This document shows, piece after piece, positions 25,201 to 37,034 of a stretch of 64,000 nucleotides of DNA. The notes beneath the pieces were generated by a model that saw only the letters and a list, made by a program, of their open reading frames with translations, did no database searches and was not told the DNA's origin. Origin of the DNA: Tyto alba (taxonomy: Eukaryota > Chordata > Aves > Strigiformes > Tytonidae); contig NW_024881313.1 in assembly GCF_018691265.1 (NCBI RefSeq), positions 12,352,501 to 12,416,500 of the forward strand, given 5' to 3'. The number at the start of each line of letters is the position of its first letter. The stretch's first letter is position 1. Position numbers and translations under genes: made by a program.

Positions 25201-25205
25201 GTATC

Positions 25206-27054
25206 TTAAGGCACTCTGAAATGTTCAAAGGTATCTAAAACAGCTGCATGTGCCAAGCATATATGTACAATCAGACATGGCATGTGACTGGCCTTCTGAA
25301 TGGGAGTTGGAAACTAAGAAAGATATGTCAGGGAGTTTCACTTGGCACCCACATATCAGCAGCTGGATTCAGCCCTTAGACTTGGTGACAGCACTAGTAC
25401 ATTCTGTGATACTGAACCCAGACAAAGCATTGGGGAGAGTGTGACTGGAGCTGAGCTGACAGTTAGCACTATCTGTTCTGCAGTATACTGTTCAATATTC
25501 TAGTGTAAAGCTTTCAATAATAATACTATGTTGATTGAAAAAACATTTTTATACTGTACTTGTAAAATTATAGTGATAATGAAAGCATATGAATGTATGG
25601 TGTCTGTCGAATAATTTCAAATAAGTACACTACCATAGCTATGAATTAGAAGCAAATCAGTACACCAGTGGCTGCACAGACCCCTACATTACATGCAGTT
25701 TGAGGAAAAAAGGTTAGTTTATACTAAAATTTTGCATGATTTTCTGGACCACACTCCTGGTTTGAAGCTATTCAAGTAGCCAATTACTTTTTCCATCTTT
25801 TTATCTCCTCTATGGTTTGGACAACATTTGGTGTGCATTTCATAGAAATCTAGACTTGAACTTCCAGTTAAGTTTCCACCAACAGAAATCTTGTTTGTGC
25901 TCATTAAAACCACTCATCAAACAAAACCCTAAACAGTAGGCATGCTGAAGGCATTTCCTTCCAAACTGCACCACTACTTTCAAATAACAAACTGCACCAC
26001 TACTTTCAAATAAGTTTCCAATGTAGATGTATCTATAAGTGTGTCAAAAGCCCACCATCCAATCAATCCACAAAGACACATTAAAATACAGGTTTGCTAC
26101 CTTTTTTAAAAATTTTTTATTTTTAGCAACTTTTTTCTATTATGGTATAAGCAGAATATTTAATTATCAGAAATTAAACTAAATGAGCTCCCATTAAATT
26201 ATTTTTTCTGTATTTCCTAAGCATTTGATATTGCTGTGGACAGGATGGAGGACTAACTTTAGCACTGTTCTTCTTATAATTCTTTGGATACCAGGGACAC
26301 GTAAAAGAATTCTGGTTTTCTTTGTATGAACTTAACAGGATGAATGCTGTATGGTGAACGCACACACAATGGCAATTGATGCAACAACCTTTTCTCTAGA
26401 TAAAATAATTTTACCTTATCTGCCACTGTTTTAATGCCAGATACATAACAATTACTATTATTATCATCTTACTAAGTTTTCTGCTGCAGAAATAAGAATC
26501 CTGGAAGTCCCGAGAATGGTACAGGTAAAGAAAGACAGGAGGTGGGGAGTCCAAAAAGCTTAAAAATGGAACCCAAGTTCCTATAATAGTACTTTAGCCA
26601 TAGCTGGAATGTCTCTGGAAAATACCACTTAGTAATATCTTTGGTCCAAAGTCTATCTATAGTGAAATAGAAAACCTGTCTGGAAATACATTTTTACTGC
26701 ATCACAACTGCAGACTATTTCTATTTTCTGTTTTATAGGTCAAGTAAATATTATATAAGCATTTTTTAATCTAGAGGGGGACACACATTGGATTAGTTTT
26801 GAAAACTCACTCTGCTACTATGGTTGCAGAACTATACTGAAAAAAAGATCTGCTCAGAGCAGCAGTTCTGGCAATACCCTAAAGAAGAAATAGATTTTTG
26901 TCATTACTTATCACTTATTTTTAAGAACTGCCACAATAAGTTACATCAAAAAGGTCTCTCCCAGAATTTCATCTTTAGTGGTGGCAAACAGGGGATGCTA
27001 AAGAAGCAGGATAGCGAGTAGAAAAGGATTTTTTGCACAGATTATTCTATCTGT
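25206..27054. other. Gene-free AT-rich stretch
   Basis: No recognised gene or transposon. It contains the perfect 2 x 26-bp tandem duplication at 25962-26013. Open frames are under 66 codons. Confidence 0.5.
25962..26013. repeat. Perfect tandem duplication, 2 x 26 bp
   Basis: Units 25962-25987 and 25988-26013 are identical; each starts CAAACTGCACCACTAC and ends TTTCAAATAA. The lack of divergence points to a recent slippage or duplication event. Confidence 0.95.
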
Positions 27055-27375
27055 ATGTAGCGTAAGGATTTCCTGGGCCATTAGTTGCATCCAGGTTATT
27101 GTGTTTAATAGCTAATGATACCACCTATCCTGCATGAATTTATCTAATTCACCTTTAAACCTTTGGCCTCTAAAACAGCCTGTAGCAATAAGTTCCACAG
27201 TTTCATTAGGTGTCATATGAAAAAGGTATTTATATTTGTTCTTTTCAAATTGCTGCTGGTTCTACTGTGTGCTCCTTGTTCCTTTGTTGCAATAGTAAAT
27301 GAACAGTTTATTCACTTCAGTTATGCCATTTATGTGCTCATAGATCTCTGTACAGTTGCCTACTTCATTTTTCCC
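27055..27375 (-). mobile_element. Old CR1/L3-like LINE 3' region
   Basis: The plus-strand sequence matches, in order, the reverse complement of the common amniote CR1 3' end: GGGCCATTAGTTGC, CTATCCTGCATGAATTTATC, TAATTCACCTTTAAACCTTT, CCTGTAGCAATAAGTTCCAC, CATATGAAAAAGGTATTT, then the TTCAAATTGCTGCTGG block and a CATAGATCTCTGTACA block. Many substitutions and gaps indicate great age. Any apparent reading frame (27163-27378) is an artefact. Confidence 0.75.
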
Positions 27376-28379
27376 TAAATCGCTTACAGATCTGTGTGTG
27401 GTAAATTTTTACTTATGGTAAAGGAGGTAAACAGACTTCCTTCACTGTGTGTGTGGGTATGGATTTGTCACCAGGTAAAAGCATATTCTGTGGAACCCTG
27501 AGCTGCATGTTCTCTCAAAAGTGGGAGCAACAGCCAGGTTCAGGCCTTTTGCCATTGTTTCCATTTGTAATACTCAGTCCAGAAGCAGCTGCTTTTGAAG
27601 TTTACACACGAAGGAATCAGACAAGTGGACCCTGGGAATAACAGAATCATCTCAATTTGCATTGTGTGTTCTATAGGTAGAACTCCCCAGTTTCATGATG
27701 TAGTTTAACTGCTAGTCTAGACTACTGCTAATCTAAAAAAATAACACAAATTAGTAATATCACATTAGCAGCACAATAACACTGTCAAGTCCTATAATGT
27801 GTTATACCTTTAACTGAAACTTTTTCCAAGAGCAAAAAATGGCTTCAGATATTTATTGGACTGAAACATTAAAACAAATATAGCAAAGAATTCTTAAAAC
27901 CTGTGTAAAGGTTGTAACTTTCAGTTTCCATCCAATCCTGAAAGACACTGTTTTTTCCCCTATTTTCTTCTACCTATCAGGAAGGAAATATAGTTGACTG
28001 GTACTAATAAATATCTTTCTCTCCGTGTATTTTTATTTATTTTTTTTTTCTAAATTTATTTTACTGTCCTATTCCACGATCTTCCTCTGTAATGTTGAGT
28101 ACCCCACATAACAGTATGTCCTTTCATCTTGTTTTTTCCCAGATGGCTAACGCTTCAAAGGAATTCAGTTTGGAAACACTTTACTATTTACCTATGAAGT
28201 ACAATTTATGTCTAAAAATATAAAATGTGTTTCCTTCTGAAAGTTTCTCTTGTTTTGGCCCAATTGGATAGTGTTAATTAGTTTTTTGCTAGTACAGTAT
28301 CCTCCTAAAACATTATGATTAGACAGATAAAAGACGAAACTTGGGACTAGAATAGACCCTACCTCCAATTTAGATGTCT

Positions 28380-28780
28380 AGTTTGTCTGGAATTGGTCCT
28401 CTGGGCAGGACTGGACTTGTGCACTTGTGCACCTTGCTGGACTTTCTACGCATTCCACATTTAAATCTCACTGCAGTAAAAGAAGAAACAGGCTTGGTGG
28501 GACAGACCATCAATTTAGGCCTCCTGCTATCAACCTGCTAACAGTCTGCTCCAAGCAGCAGGACGGACCAATGGTCCTGCCTGGCCTGACCAGCCCTGAG
28601 CTCCTGGATGCTTCATGTCTCAGACAGAGAGGAGTGTGGGGCACACATTCCCTCACTCTGCATTCACTGTTGTTTGGGACTATGCTTCTTGGGGGTGTTG
28701 CATTACAACAACGTGGAGTCTGCTCAGCTCTGTGGCCATTAAAAACCCTTGTCTACCATGTCAGATGAGAGCTGTTTTCC
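28380..28780. other. GC-richer block of unknown origin
   Basis: This ~400-bp block stands out from its AT-rich surroundings. It holds a 113-codon plus-strand frame (28427-28768) with no recognisable domain. Near its end is CATTAAAAACCCTTGTCT, which resembles the polyadenylation region of some LTRs. It may be an unrecognised old LTR; no terminal repeats or target duplication were found. Confidence 0.35.
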
Positions 28781-31442
28781 AATGACCATGACTAACTCTT
28801 TCAAGCCCTTTAGGCAGATTTTTCCACAAATATGGGAAGCTTTGGGCAGGAGGCATAAGTATAGCTGCCCAAAGTCAACATTTTCAAAGCATGAACAAGA
28901 AAACATATTTAAAAGAGCAAGAGAAATTACAAAATCTGAAGCCCAGTGAATTTACACAACTCAGAGCTGAACAGGTATGGAAAAGCCATCTGTGACACTG
29001 CTAAGTTTTGGTCCCCACTTTACAGCTTACAGATGACTTAGGTAGCCTAATCCCATAGAGAAGTTCATTTATACATCACAGTCTTCCAGCAAAGATGGCC
29101 ACAAAACAGAGTTGTGGAATAAGAATTCAATGTTAAATTGGTTAAGTAGCACTATAAATTTAACAAGGCAACTGCATTTCTGTTGAGTATTGCAAGACTC
29201 TATCTAGACAATTAATAGTTATACCACCAATGCAATTAAAGATAAAGATAATTTGCATTAAAATTCAGTATCAAGTCTTTAACAACTGTTTAAATAATTG
29301 CTACTCTTTGATTGTTATTGGTATTAGATGTACTAAAACACTTAATGCAGTTAAAATGTTAAGAGATCAATTGTTCTACTAGAAAACAGAGGTAGTGCAT
29401 GGACAACGCCCTGTCCTATCTCAGGTGCTTTGCTTCAGAAACAGAGGCAATGTGCCTTTGAAAGAGGTTTTAAACTTCTGCAGTAGTGGATTATAATGTG
29501 TGCTTGGACCAACACAATAACATTCATTTTAGAAGCATGAAGCTTTGGAGACTTGGTAAAATGGGTAGAAGACATTTTAATAATGGACATATAATAGAAG
29601 ATGATTTTGTTCTTCCCTTTGGATAAAATCTGTCATTGATGTAATGTAAGCAAATTTTTGAGAATAAAAAATAGTGAAACATAGTATTAATAAATTTCTC
29701 TCTTTGCACATTAAATTATTTAATATATATAAGAAGTGATTATTTTTAATGTATTTTGAATACTTCCAGTTCAAACGCTAGTTAAAAAAGGAACTTATTA
29801 TAGAAAAATAAAATTCATTCCTCAGTCTGTTTTTCCACATTTAATAAACACTGATAAAGGCACAATAAAAACGAGCTTTATCAAAAGCTTGCAATGGGGA
29901 AAACACATTCTCCTAAAACATAAAAGCACAGTATAACCTAAAAGTAGCTGCAGTTAATCAAGTGTGTAATATGAGGCCAGTACTCTGTACTCAGGCAGCA
30001 ATATATATTTACAGGTTTAGTTCCTGATTATGCTGTATAATAAGTAAAAAAAGGCCAGACATTCAATGTTATGTCTGAATTTTAACTGAACCAGATTTAT
30101 TTCTGCTTTAGTTTTGAAGGCCTGAAACTCATTTTAATCTAAGTGGTATTTGTTGTTATCACTAAACAAATCAGATTTGATTTTCTTGTTACAAATACAA
30201 ACTTCTATCTCTCACAGGGTTGTCTGTAAATTAAAGAATAAAGATATGTTTAAAGCTCTTGGGCCAAACTGAAGGAATTTTAGTCAGACAAGCACAAACT
30301 ACCTTGTGAATCTTCTAGGTTGCTTCTTTATGCTTTCACCATTTTTATATAAGAATTTGAACTTGTCCTTTTTCACTGTGTAAATTACAGAATACTATTC
30401 CTTACAGTTTTTGAGAGAGAAAATATAATTCATATGCAATCAGTTAAGAGAGATTTTACTCACTTATTCAAGATGACACGTATAACGTTCTTAAAATGAT
30501 TTACCCACACAAACTTTTTCTATTAAAACAAACCTCTGGGAACTTAGGTTGTTGAAACTTTCTGTATTATGATCAGTAATGCCTTGTCTAGAAAGTGTAC
30601 ACCATTTAACTTTGAGTTCATTTAATTTCCAAAGTGTCTCTAGGAAGGAGTTTCTTCCTATTATCTAAAAGACAAAAATGGCAAATAAAGTACTGAGGGA
30701 GATGTTTCACTGAGAAGGGGTTGGCTTTGAATCATCTCTGCACTTCATTATCCTCCAATCAAGCAATCAAATTTCTTCACCTCTGGAATTCACATTCTGC
30801 TGATTATCATTTATGTACTTTAATTGGTTACACAGTAATTTCTGACTAGACCCTTATGAACAAAAGGCCTGCTACTGATGGCTCATTCACAGTTTTAGTC
30901 CCCTTTTTGTAGTTGGCTAACAGATTCCCTCCAGATTTCTCTATCATCACCTACACAGCTCTCCCACTGGCTATAAAATACTGCAGCAGCTTGTAGGTAA
31001 TTGATCAGACAAGTGAACTGTAAAATATTCATTTTCTACTTCAACAGCTAGATAAATCTCTTGGGAAGTGGATGAAAATATTGCTTATGCACATCAGGGT
31101 CGCTGTAGTAATAGCAAGGTTGCTGATAAGCAGGGGTTTGCTACAGAGTTCATACTTAATTCTGTTCCACGCCAGAGATGGGAAAGCATGCAGACTCCCT
31201 TTGCCTGCAGCTAGGAGTCTCATTACATACTGAACCCGAGGCATCAACACCAATGCACCAGTCATGGTGCTTCAGGGATGGTGCTTCCTGTTTTAATTAA
31301 TCAGGTTCATCTTGGTGTAACATGCCAAAGAACAAATTAACACTTAGTTACTGTAACCAACATGCTAAATACCGAAATATTAATGAACAAGAGAGCAGGA
31401 GTGAAAAGGAACTGACAGAAGAGGGAAAGGAGAGGTAAAACC

Positions 31443-31468
31443 TTTTTTTTTTTTTTTTTTTTTTTTTT
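31443..31468 (+). repeat. T26 homopolymer
   Basis: Twenty-six consecutive T residues are followed by CTTTTC. No LINE or SINE body adjoins it on either side, so it is annotated as a mononucleotide repeat. Confidence 0.95.
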
Positions 31469-33010
31469 CTTTTCATCAACAGTAAACTTTACAATCTCAC
31501 TTTCTGAGTTTTTTTGCACCAAGTTTTCAAATACCTGTCAAGGTGCTTTAATTGAAACCATTTAAAAGCAAACTGCATACAGACTTGTAGAGCAACAGCA
31601 GAAGATAGTGAATGCTTTTCATCTTTATCTTGCTGGGTTGCCATAGTAAAAGAATCTGAAGGGAATTAGCAATAGCTTTGTTTCTTACTCATGTTAAATG
31701 TGTATTTGGCAACCTTATTCAAACCCAAACTATACTAATCAGAAAATGCATGCAATCCCTCCACCTGCTTCCTTCTCACAAAACAAAGAAAAATCTAGAC
31801 TTTAAGTATTGCAATATTAACAGCATTTTTATTCTCTGTGGTTTGTTTTTGAAGCAGCAGAGAACATACGTTTGTTTCCCATGTCCTTGGAGTGTGGTGT
31901 CAGTCAGCTAAAGATGAGGCATTTGAAATAAAAAATAGCCAATACTATGTATGCCACAGTAGTTGTGACCACCTGGGGAAGACAAATTTTGTAGTGGAAA
32001 AGCAAGCATATTAGAGGTGCTGTAGCATCTGCTGTAGAGATGCTGACAAGTAAATCAGCCTTTCTTGGATCAGAACAGTCATTTGCTTTAAGAACAGAAG
32101 ATAGGTCCACATTTCTTTCCATATCAGCTAACTTCTGATTATTTAAATTTAGTGCCAGAGAAAATTATGGCAATAAATTGGCTAATCAGAAAATTTTGAC
32201 AGTTTTCTAACACAAGACTGCATTAGTCAAAGATACTTTTTTTCCCGTTATACTACTAAATAGAGTTGTTCACTCATAATCATGGTTTTGAGGTGAAACA
32301 CCCAGGCTGGAATCAACTCCATTACAAATGCATGCTGTGGCATCCAAGGACTCTCACAGGTATTGTCTAGTCACTTGACAACCCAAATATTCCGAAATGT
32401 TTCCATCACCCCCACAGACAAGGCAGGCTGTGCATCTTTTGCAGACAGTGATACTCAGATTTTTTGTATGCTTTTTATATTCTTTGATGAAACTAAAGCA
32501 AATCACTTCTTTAATAAACATTCTGAAAACCATCTTCTGGGTTTATAGTATCCCAGGTGCAGAGAGTTGTATCTCATATTTTTTCTGAAAAAGACTGGTG
32601 AAGATGAAAGTACCTATTTATAATGAGAAAACTATTCAAAACAAAGAAACATTAGAAATAAAAATATTAAGCAAAGAAACACAAATGAAAACAAATACTG
32701 GAAACAATACACAATTCCCCTTTGTGGTCCTCGATACAATAAATCCTGCTATTTTAGCACTTCGTAAATTCTCACTCAGTTAAAAGGTTAATTAAAAATA
32801 AAAATAAAGTTCTGTTAGTAATGAGGTGATAATGAAGTGCACCATGAAAATCAAGTGTCTGTTTAATAACTATGTGTAACCTTTGGTCTTTGAGTGCCAC
32901 TTCCGATGATGGTAAACTGTTTAAAGGGAAATAGATGCATCAGGAACTGTCTTTTTTATCTAGGATTGAAATTATAATGTTTCCTCTAATATATATTTAA
33001 AATAAACCAA

Positions 33011-33126
33011 CTCCCTTTCCCCTTCCTTTCCCTTTCTCCTTCCCTTTCCCCTTCCCCTTCTCCTTCCCTTCCCTTCCCTCCTCCTTTCCTTCCCCTTCCT
33101 CCTTTCCCTCCCCCCTTCCCCCTTTT
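33011..33126 (+). repeat. 116-nt uninterrupted polypyrimidine tract
   Basis: Every base from 33011 to 33126 is C or T, arranged as irregular CCCTT / CCTTCC units. The complementary strand is therefore a pure polypurine tract. Such tracts can form intramolecular triplexes (H-DNA) and are length-polymorphic. Confidence 0.95.
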
Positions 33127-34241
33127 GTCTCAAATTGGATAAGAGATGTTAGGAAAAGCCTTCAGCCATCTTTTTTTTCCTCTGAAAATATGTTGTTACC
33201 CATTCCTGTCCTTGCTTTCCCCTCTAAGTTTCTATTCATACTTCACTGAGCTGTACAAATTTTGTTTTTGTAGGTTCCTTTATAACTCTTTATTATGAGC
33301 CACTCATCTCTGAGAATAGGAATGTCTTTGTTTTCAGCGTCTATCTTTACATAATTTTATCATTTCGTTTTAAATCCGGATAGCTATTGAAATCAGTAGC
33401 AGCCTAGATAAGCATGTACTGTGTTTTACAGATTTCATCCAGTAGTAAAGTCATCTGCCTTCCATGAAGTTTTGTGAAGGACCAACTCTCCTTTATGGGT
33501 CAGAGCTGCTTGGAAACATTCAAGCACTACTGAGCTTTAATCACCTTGGGTACCTTTCAATCACCTTTATGTCGAGCTCATCTCTCTTTTTCTATCTTTA
33601 TGACATAGAAAACGTATTTAGTCTTCAAGTTGAAATTTTTTTTATAATAAATACTGTATTGCTGAGAAGCATGAAGAGGACACTGAGCTATGCTCTTGTG
33701 GAGGAGCTACTAGAAGCCACCCATTTGGTGGTTTGGAAGTGTTGAATGTGAAGAAAAAGACAAAGTAGTAAAGGCTCTAACACAAACAGAAATACCAACA
33801 GAAAAAAAACATGATGGAGATCAGATCTAGAGTTAAATAGGAGAGAAGAAAGGGGAGAAAGCCTGAAAGAAGGGTAAACAAACACAGGGAAAGGCATAAA
33901 TAAGGCAGTGCAGTTATCTTTCCTCTTTCTTTGACCTTTAATTGCAGGTTTCATTGTTTTCTTCCACTGGACTAGGATGGGTTCCTTACTGTAAGGGTTA
34001 TATTAACAAGATTTTTTTTAATAGATATACACCAGACTACAACCACAATGCGGTTGTCTGCTTTAAAGTCACTGTAGTATCCTAGCTGCTTCTGCAATTT
34101 TATTAAAAAAATACTTCATACATCTCTGAATCTGCTCCAAAACACTATTGTCCCAGTATGAGCACCTTGGTACTTACATCAGCCTAGGTTCAAGAAAGTT
34201 CTAGAAAGTAGTCATAGTCCTTAGAATAGTTATTTTCACAA

Positions 34242-35317
34242 TGTATTAGGTTTATGTGGCAAGGTTTTGATAGCAGGGGGAGTTGAAGGTGTGGCTTCTG
34301 TGAGGAGATAGCAGAAGCTGCCCCCATGTCAGACAGAACCTGTTCCAGCTGTCTCCAGGACAGACCCACCACTGTTAAGCCAATGAGCAATGCTGGTAGC
34401 ACCTCTGTGATACCATATTTAAGAAAGGGTAAAACCCACTGTGCAGCACCTGTGAGAGAAGAGTGAGAATAATGGCAGAAACAACTCTGCAGACACCAAG
34501 GTCAGTGAAGAAAGAGGGGAGGAGTTGCTACAGGCACCAGAGCAGATTCCCCTGCAGCCCTTGGTGAAGACCATGGTGATGTAGATTGTTCTGCAGCCCA
34601 GGGAGGGCCACAGTGGAGCAGATATCCACCTGCAGCCCATGGAGGGTTCCATGCTGGAGCAAGAGGATGTGCCCTGTGAACTCGTGGAGAGCCTGCAGTG
34701 GAGCAGGCTCCTGGAAGGACCTGTGGAGCCATGGAGAGAGGAGCCCATGCTGGAGCAGGTTTGCAGGCAGGACAGGTGGCGCCATGGGGGGACCCATGCT
34801 GGGGCAGTGCATTCCTGAAGGACTGCACCCTGTGACTGCATAGGTGAAGCACTGCAGTCCATGGGAAGGACCCGTGGTGAAGAAGTTTATGAAGGACTGT
34901 ACCCTGTGGGTGGGATACCATGCTAGAGCAGGAGAAGAGTGTGAGGAGGAAGAAACAGTGGAGGCAAAGGATTATGAACTGATCACAGTCCCCATTCCCC
35001 ATCCCCCTGCACCACTGGGGTGGAGCAGATAGAGAAATCAGGAGTGAAGTTGAACCTGGGAAGAAGGAAGGGGTGAGGGGAAGGCGTTTTTATTTTTTAT
35101 TTTTATTTCTCACTATCTTACTCTATTACAATTAATTGTATTATTTTCACCAAATTAAGCCTGTTTTGGCCATGATGGTAATTGGTTAGTGATCCCTCTG
35201 TCCTTATCTTGACCCATTAGCTTTGCATCATATTTTCTCACCCTATCCTGCAAGAAGAAAGAGTGATAAGAGTGTCTTGTTGGGAATCTGGTGGCTAGCC
35301 AAGGTCAACCCACCACA
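34242..35317 (+). mobile_element. Solo LTR, family C copy 2
   Basis: The element starts TGTATTAGGTTTATGTGG and ends near AACCCACCACA, about 1,076 bp. CCAAT (34380-34384) and TATTTAAG (34416-34423) match the sister copy in position. The end is slightly ambiguous: CACAA occurs at 34237-34241 and at 35314-35318, overlapping the terminal CACA, so a 5-bp target duplication is likely but cannot be cleanly separated from the LTR end. The middle (about 34550-34960) has repeated phrases around GGAGCAG. The frames of 94-166 codons on the minus strand follow this repetitive GC-rich sequence and are not genes. Confidence 0.8.
34550..34960 (+). repeat. Degenerate internal repeat array within family C LTR
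   Basis: Short phrases of the type CCATGCTGGAGCAG, CAGTGGAGCAG and CCATGG(A/G)G(A/G)G recur every few dozen bases. This gives a minisatellite-like texture also seen more weakly in families A and C copy 1. Unit boundaries are irregular. Confidence 0.5.
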
Positions 35318-36569
35318 AAAAGACATCCAGGAATGATGTTTGTTCCACAGTTTAAGGTGTAAGAAATTACAGATGGATTTATTTATTTTTTTTAAAAGAA
35401 GGAAGATAGAATGGTGATAATTCAGCATAAAAGCAATCACCAACAAAGAGATTTGTTTCCATGTAACCATGCTATTCTGGGGAATAGATTCAGACCTGTC
35501 ACTTCCCCAGTTCACAAGCCATATTCTGTACTGGCTGGAGTGGGAGGAACAGCCCTGATGGAAGGCTGCATTGGAGTGCTTAGGGCTTGCAAATGGAAGG
35601 GTTGGGTATTCTGATCCTTGTCTCAAAGAATGTGGTTTGTATCTTCTATTTAATAGTGGCTGGAGTGAAGAATGTAATCTCACGAATAGACAACTTTGTG
35701 TACAATATGGATATTGTCCCAGAGGAAGAAAAGCTGTATCTCCTGCTTACTGGGTAAATGCTCTAAGCTGTAAACCATTATAGAAGATGATCTGCAAGTC
35801 CCAGGTCCCATGTGTTAGAGGAAACACAGAAATAGAGGTTACATTCCCTTTCTCTGAGTAAGTATTATGCTTTTCTGTGTGCAGCTAATGGTGAGTTTAA
35901 CACCATTTTCTATAAGGTGTTACATATAGGAAGAATCTAAATATTTGCAGCAATATTTCAATTAAAAATAATATTAAAAACTCACAAATAATACATAGAA
36001 ATCTTAGTATACTTTATATACATCTACAAGCAGAAGAGAGCTGTCTTATTGTTTGAACATGCTTCTACTGCTTTTAATTCTTCAAATGTTTTATCTGGTT
36101 GAACTTGGCCATTTTTAGTCTTTTTATGCTATGACTATTTTTCCTTTAAGCACTGTAGTTTTTCCAAGCATTAACAATAGTTGCTATATAATTCATTTAA
36201 ATGCTGATAAACCTTTTCCTTTTGTTGTACAAATTTGATGTGTCCGTTTTCCTCTCAGTGCTGAAATACAGGGCTCTATGCAAGATAGTCCTTTTGTTCA
36301 GTTAATCATCTACCTTCCTTTCCATAAAGAACTCTAGACCACTTTCTACATCAATATTTCAAAGGTCCTTTTCACTATTTTATTTTTTTTCCAATTCTGG
36401 TTGGTTATCAGTGGTTTTACTGAATAGGTATAGTCAATGCCTTTCCAGCCAAAAAGTTCAATTATTCTAGTCACTGCCATGAATCTAGATAATTTACAAA
36501 GATCCCACTTCCCAGTTCATTCATTTTCTTTTCAGCAGAACTCTCCCAAGTACTGTGTACATATATCAG

Positions 36570-37034
36570 CTATGATTTGCATGAATACCACATCTCCAGC
36601 AGTTTTTGGGAAAAAGAAACAAGACAAAGGGCAGTATATATGGCCCTGATTGAAATGCTTACAGTATTTCTAATGTAGTACATATTCCTTATTTGGGTCT
36701 TGTTATGTCTGCGCCAACTGAATTCAAAGTTCAAATAATGATTTTCGTTTATTTTCACAATACCATTTTTCTTACTCCAGTCTTTACATGGTTGTACAGA
36801 AAGTAAAAACTGGACTGCAGTCCCCTCTACAGATACTTTTTCCAAGCAGTTGGGACAATTAATTTCCAGATTTCCAGTGCAAATGGGGCAGTTGGAGACC
36901 AAAATGAGAAATGGTTTGGGAAGAAGTAATTTGGAGTACAATGGAGAAACAAATAAAAGCATTCCACAGAAAATGGGAAATAAGTTACCCCTTCCTGTGG
37001 GCAAGAGAAAACAATGAAAAAAACTCACAAACAA
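36570..37034 (-). other. Unsupported 154-codon open frame with a paired CxxC motif
   Basis: This is the longest frame outside the LTRs. Its translation has a hydrophobic N-terminal part and, near residues 49-63, CPIC...CPNC, spaced like a zinc ribbon. There is no recognised homologue, splice context or upstream signal. In a 64-kb window one frame of this length can arise by chance. It is recorded as a possible pseudogene or chance frame, not as a gene. Confidence 0.15.

Larger units (their letters stand above)
27376..34236. other. Long stretch without recognisable genes
   Basis: About 6.9 kb, mostly AT-rich. It includes a GC-richer block at 28380-28780, a T26 run at 31443-31468 and the polypyrimidine tract at 33011-33126. 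Open frames are short and unlike known families. Confidence 0.5.

Noticed and set aside
34419..35002. Minus-strand frames of 94-166 codons
   Set aside because: They follow the repetitive interior of the family C LTR. They run antisense to the LTR and have no domain.
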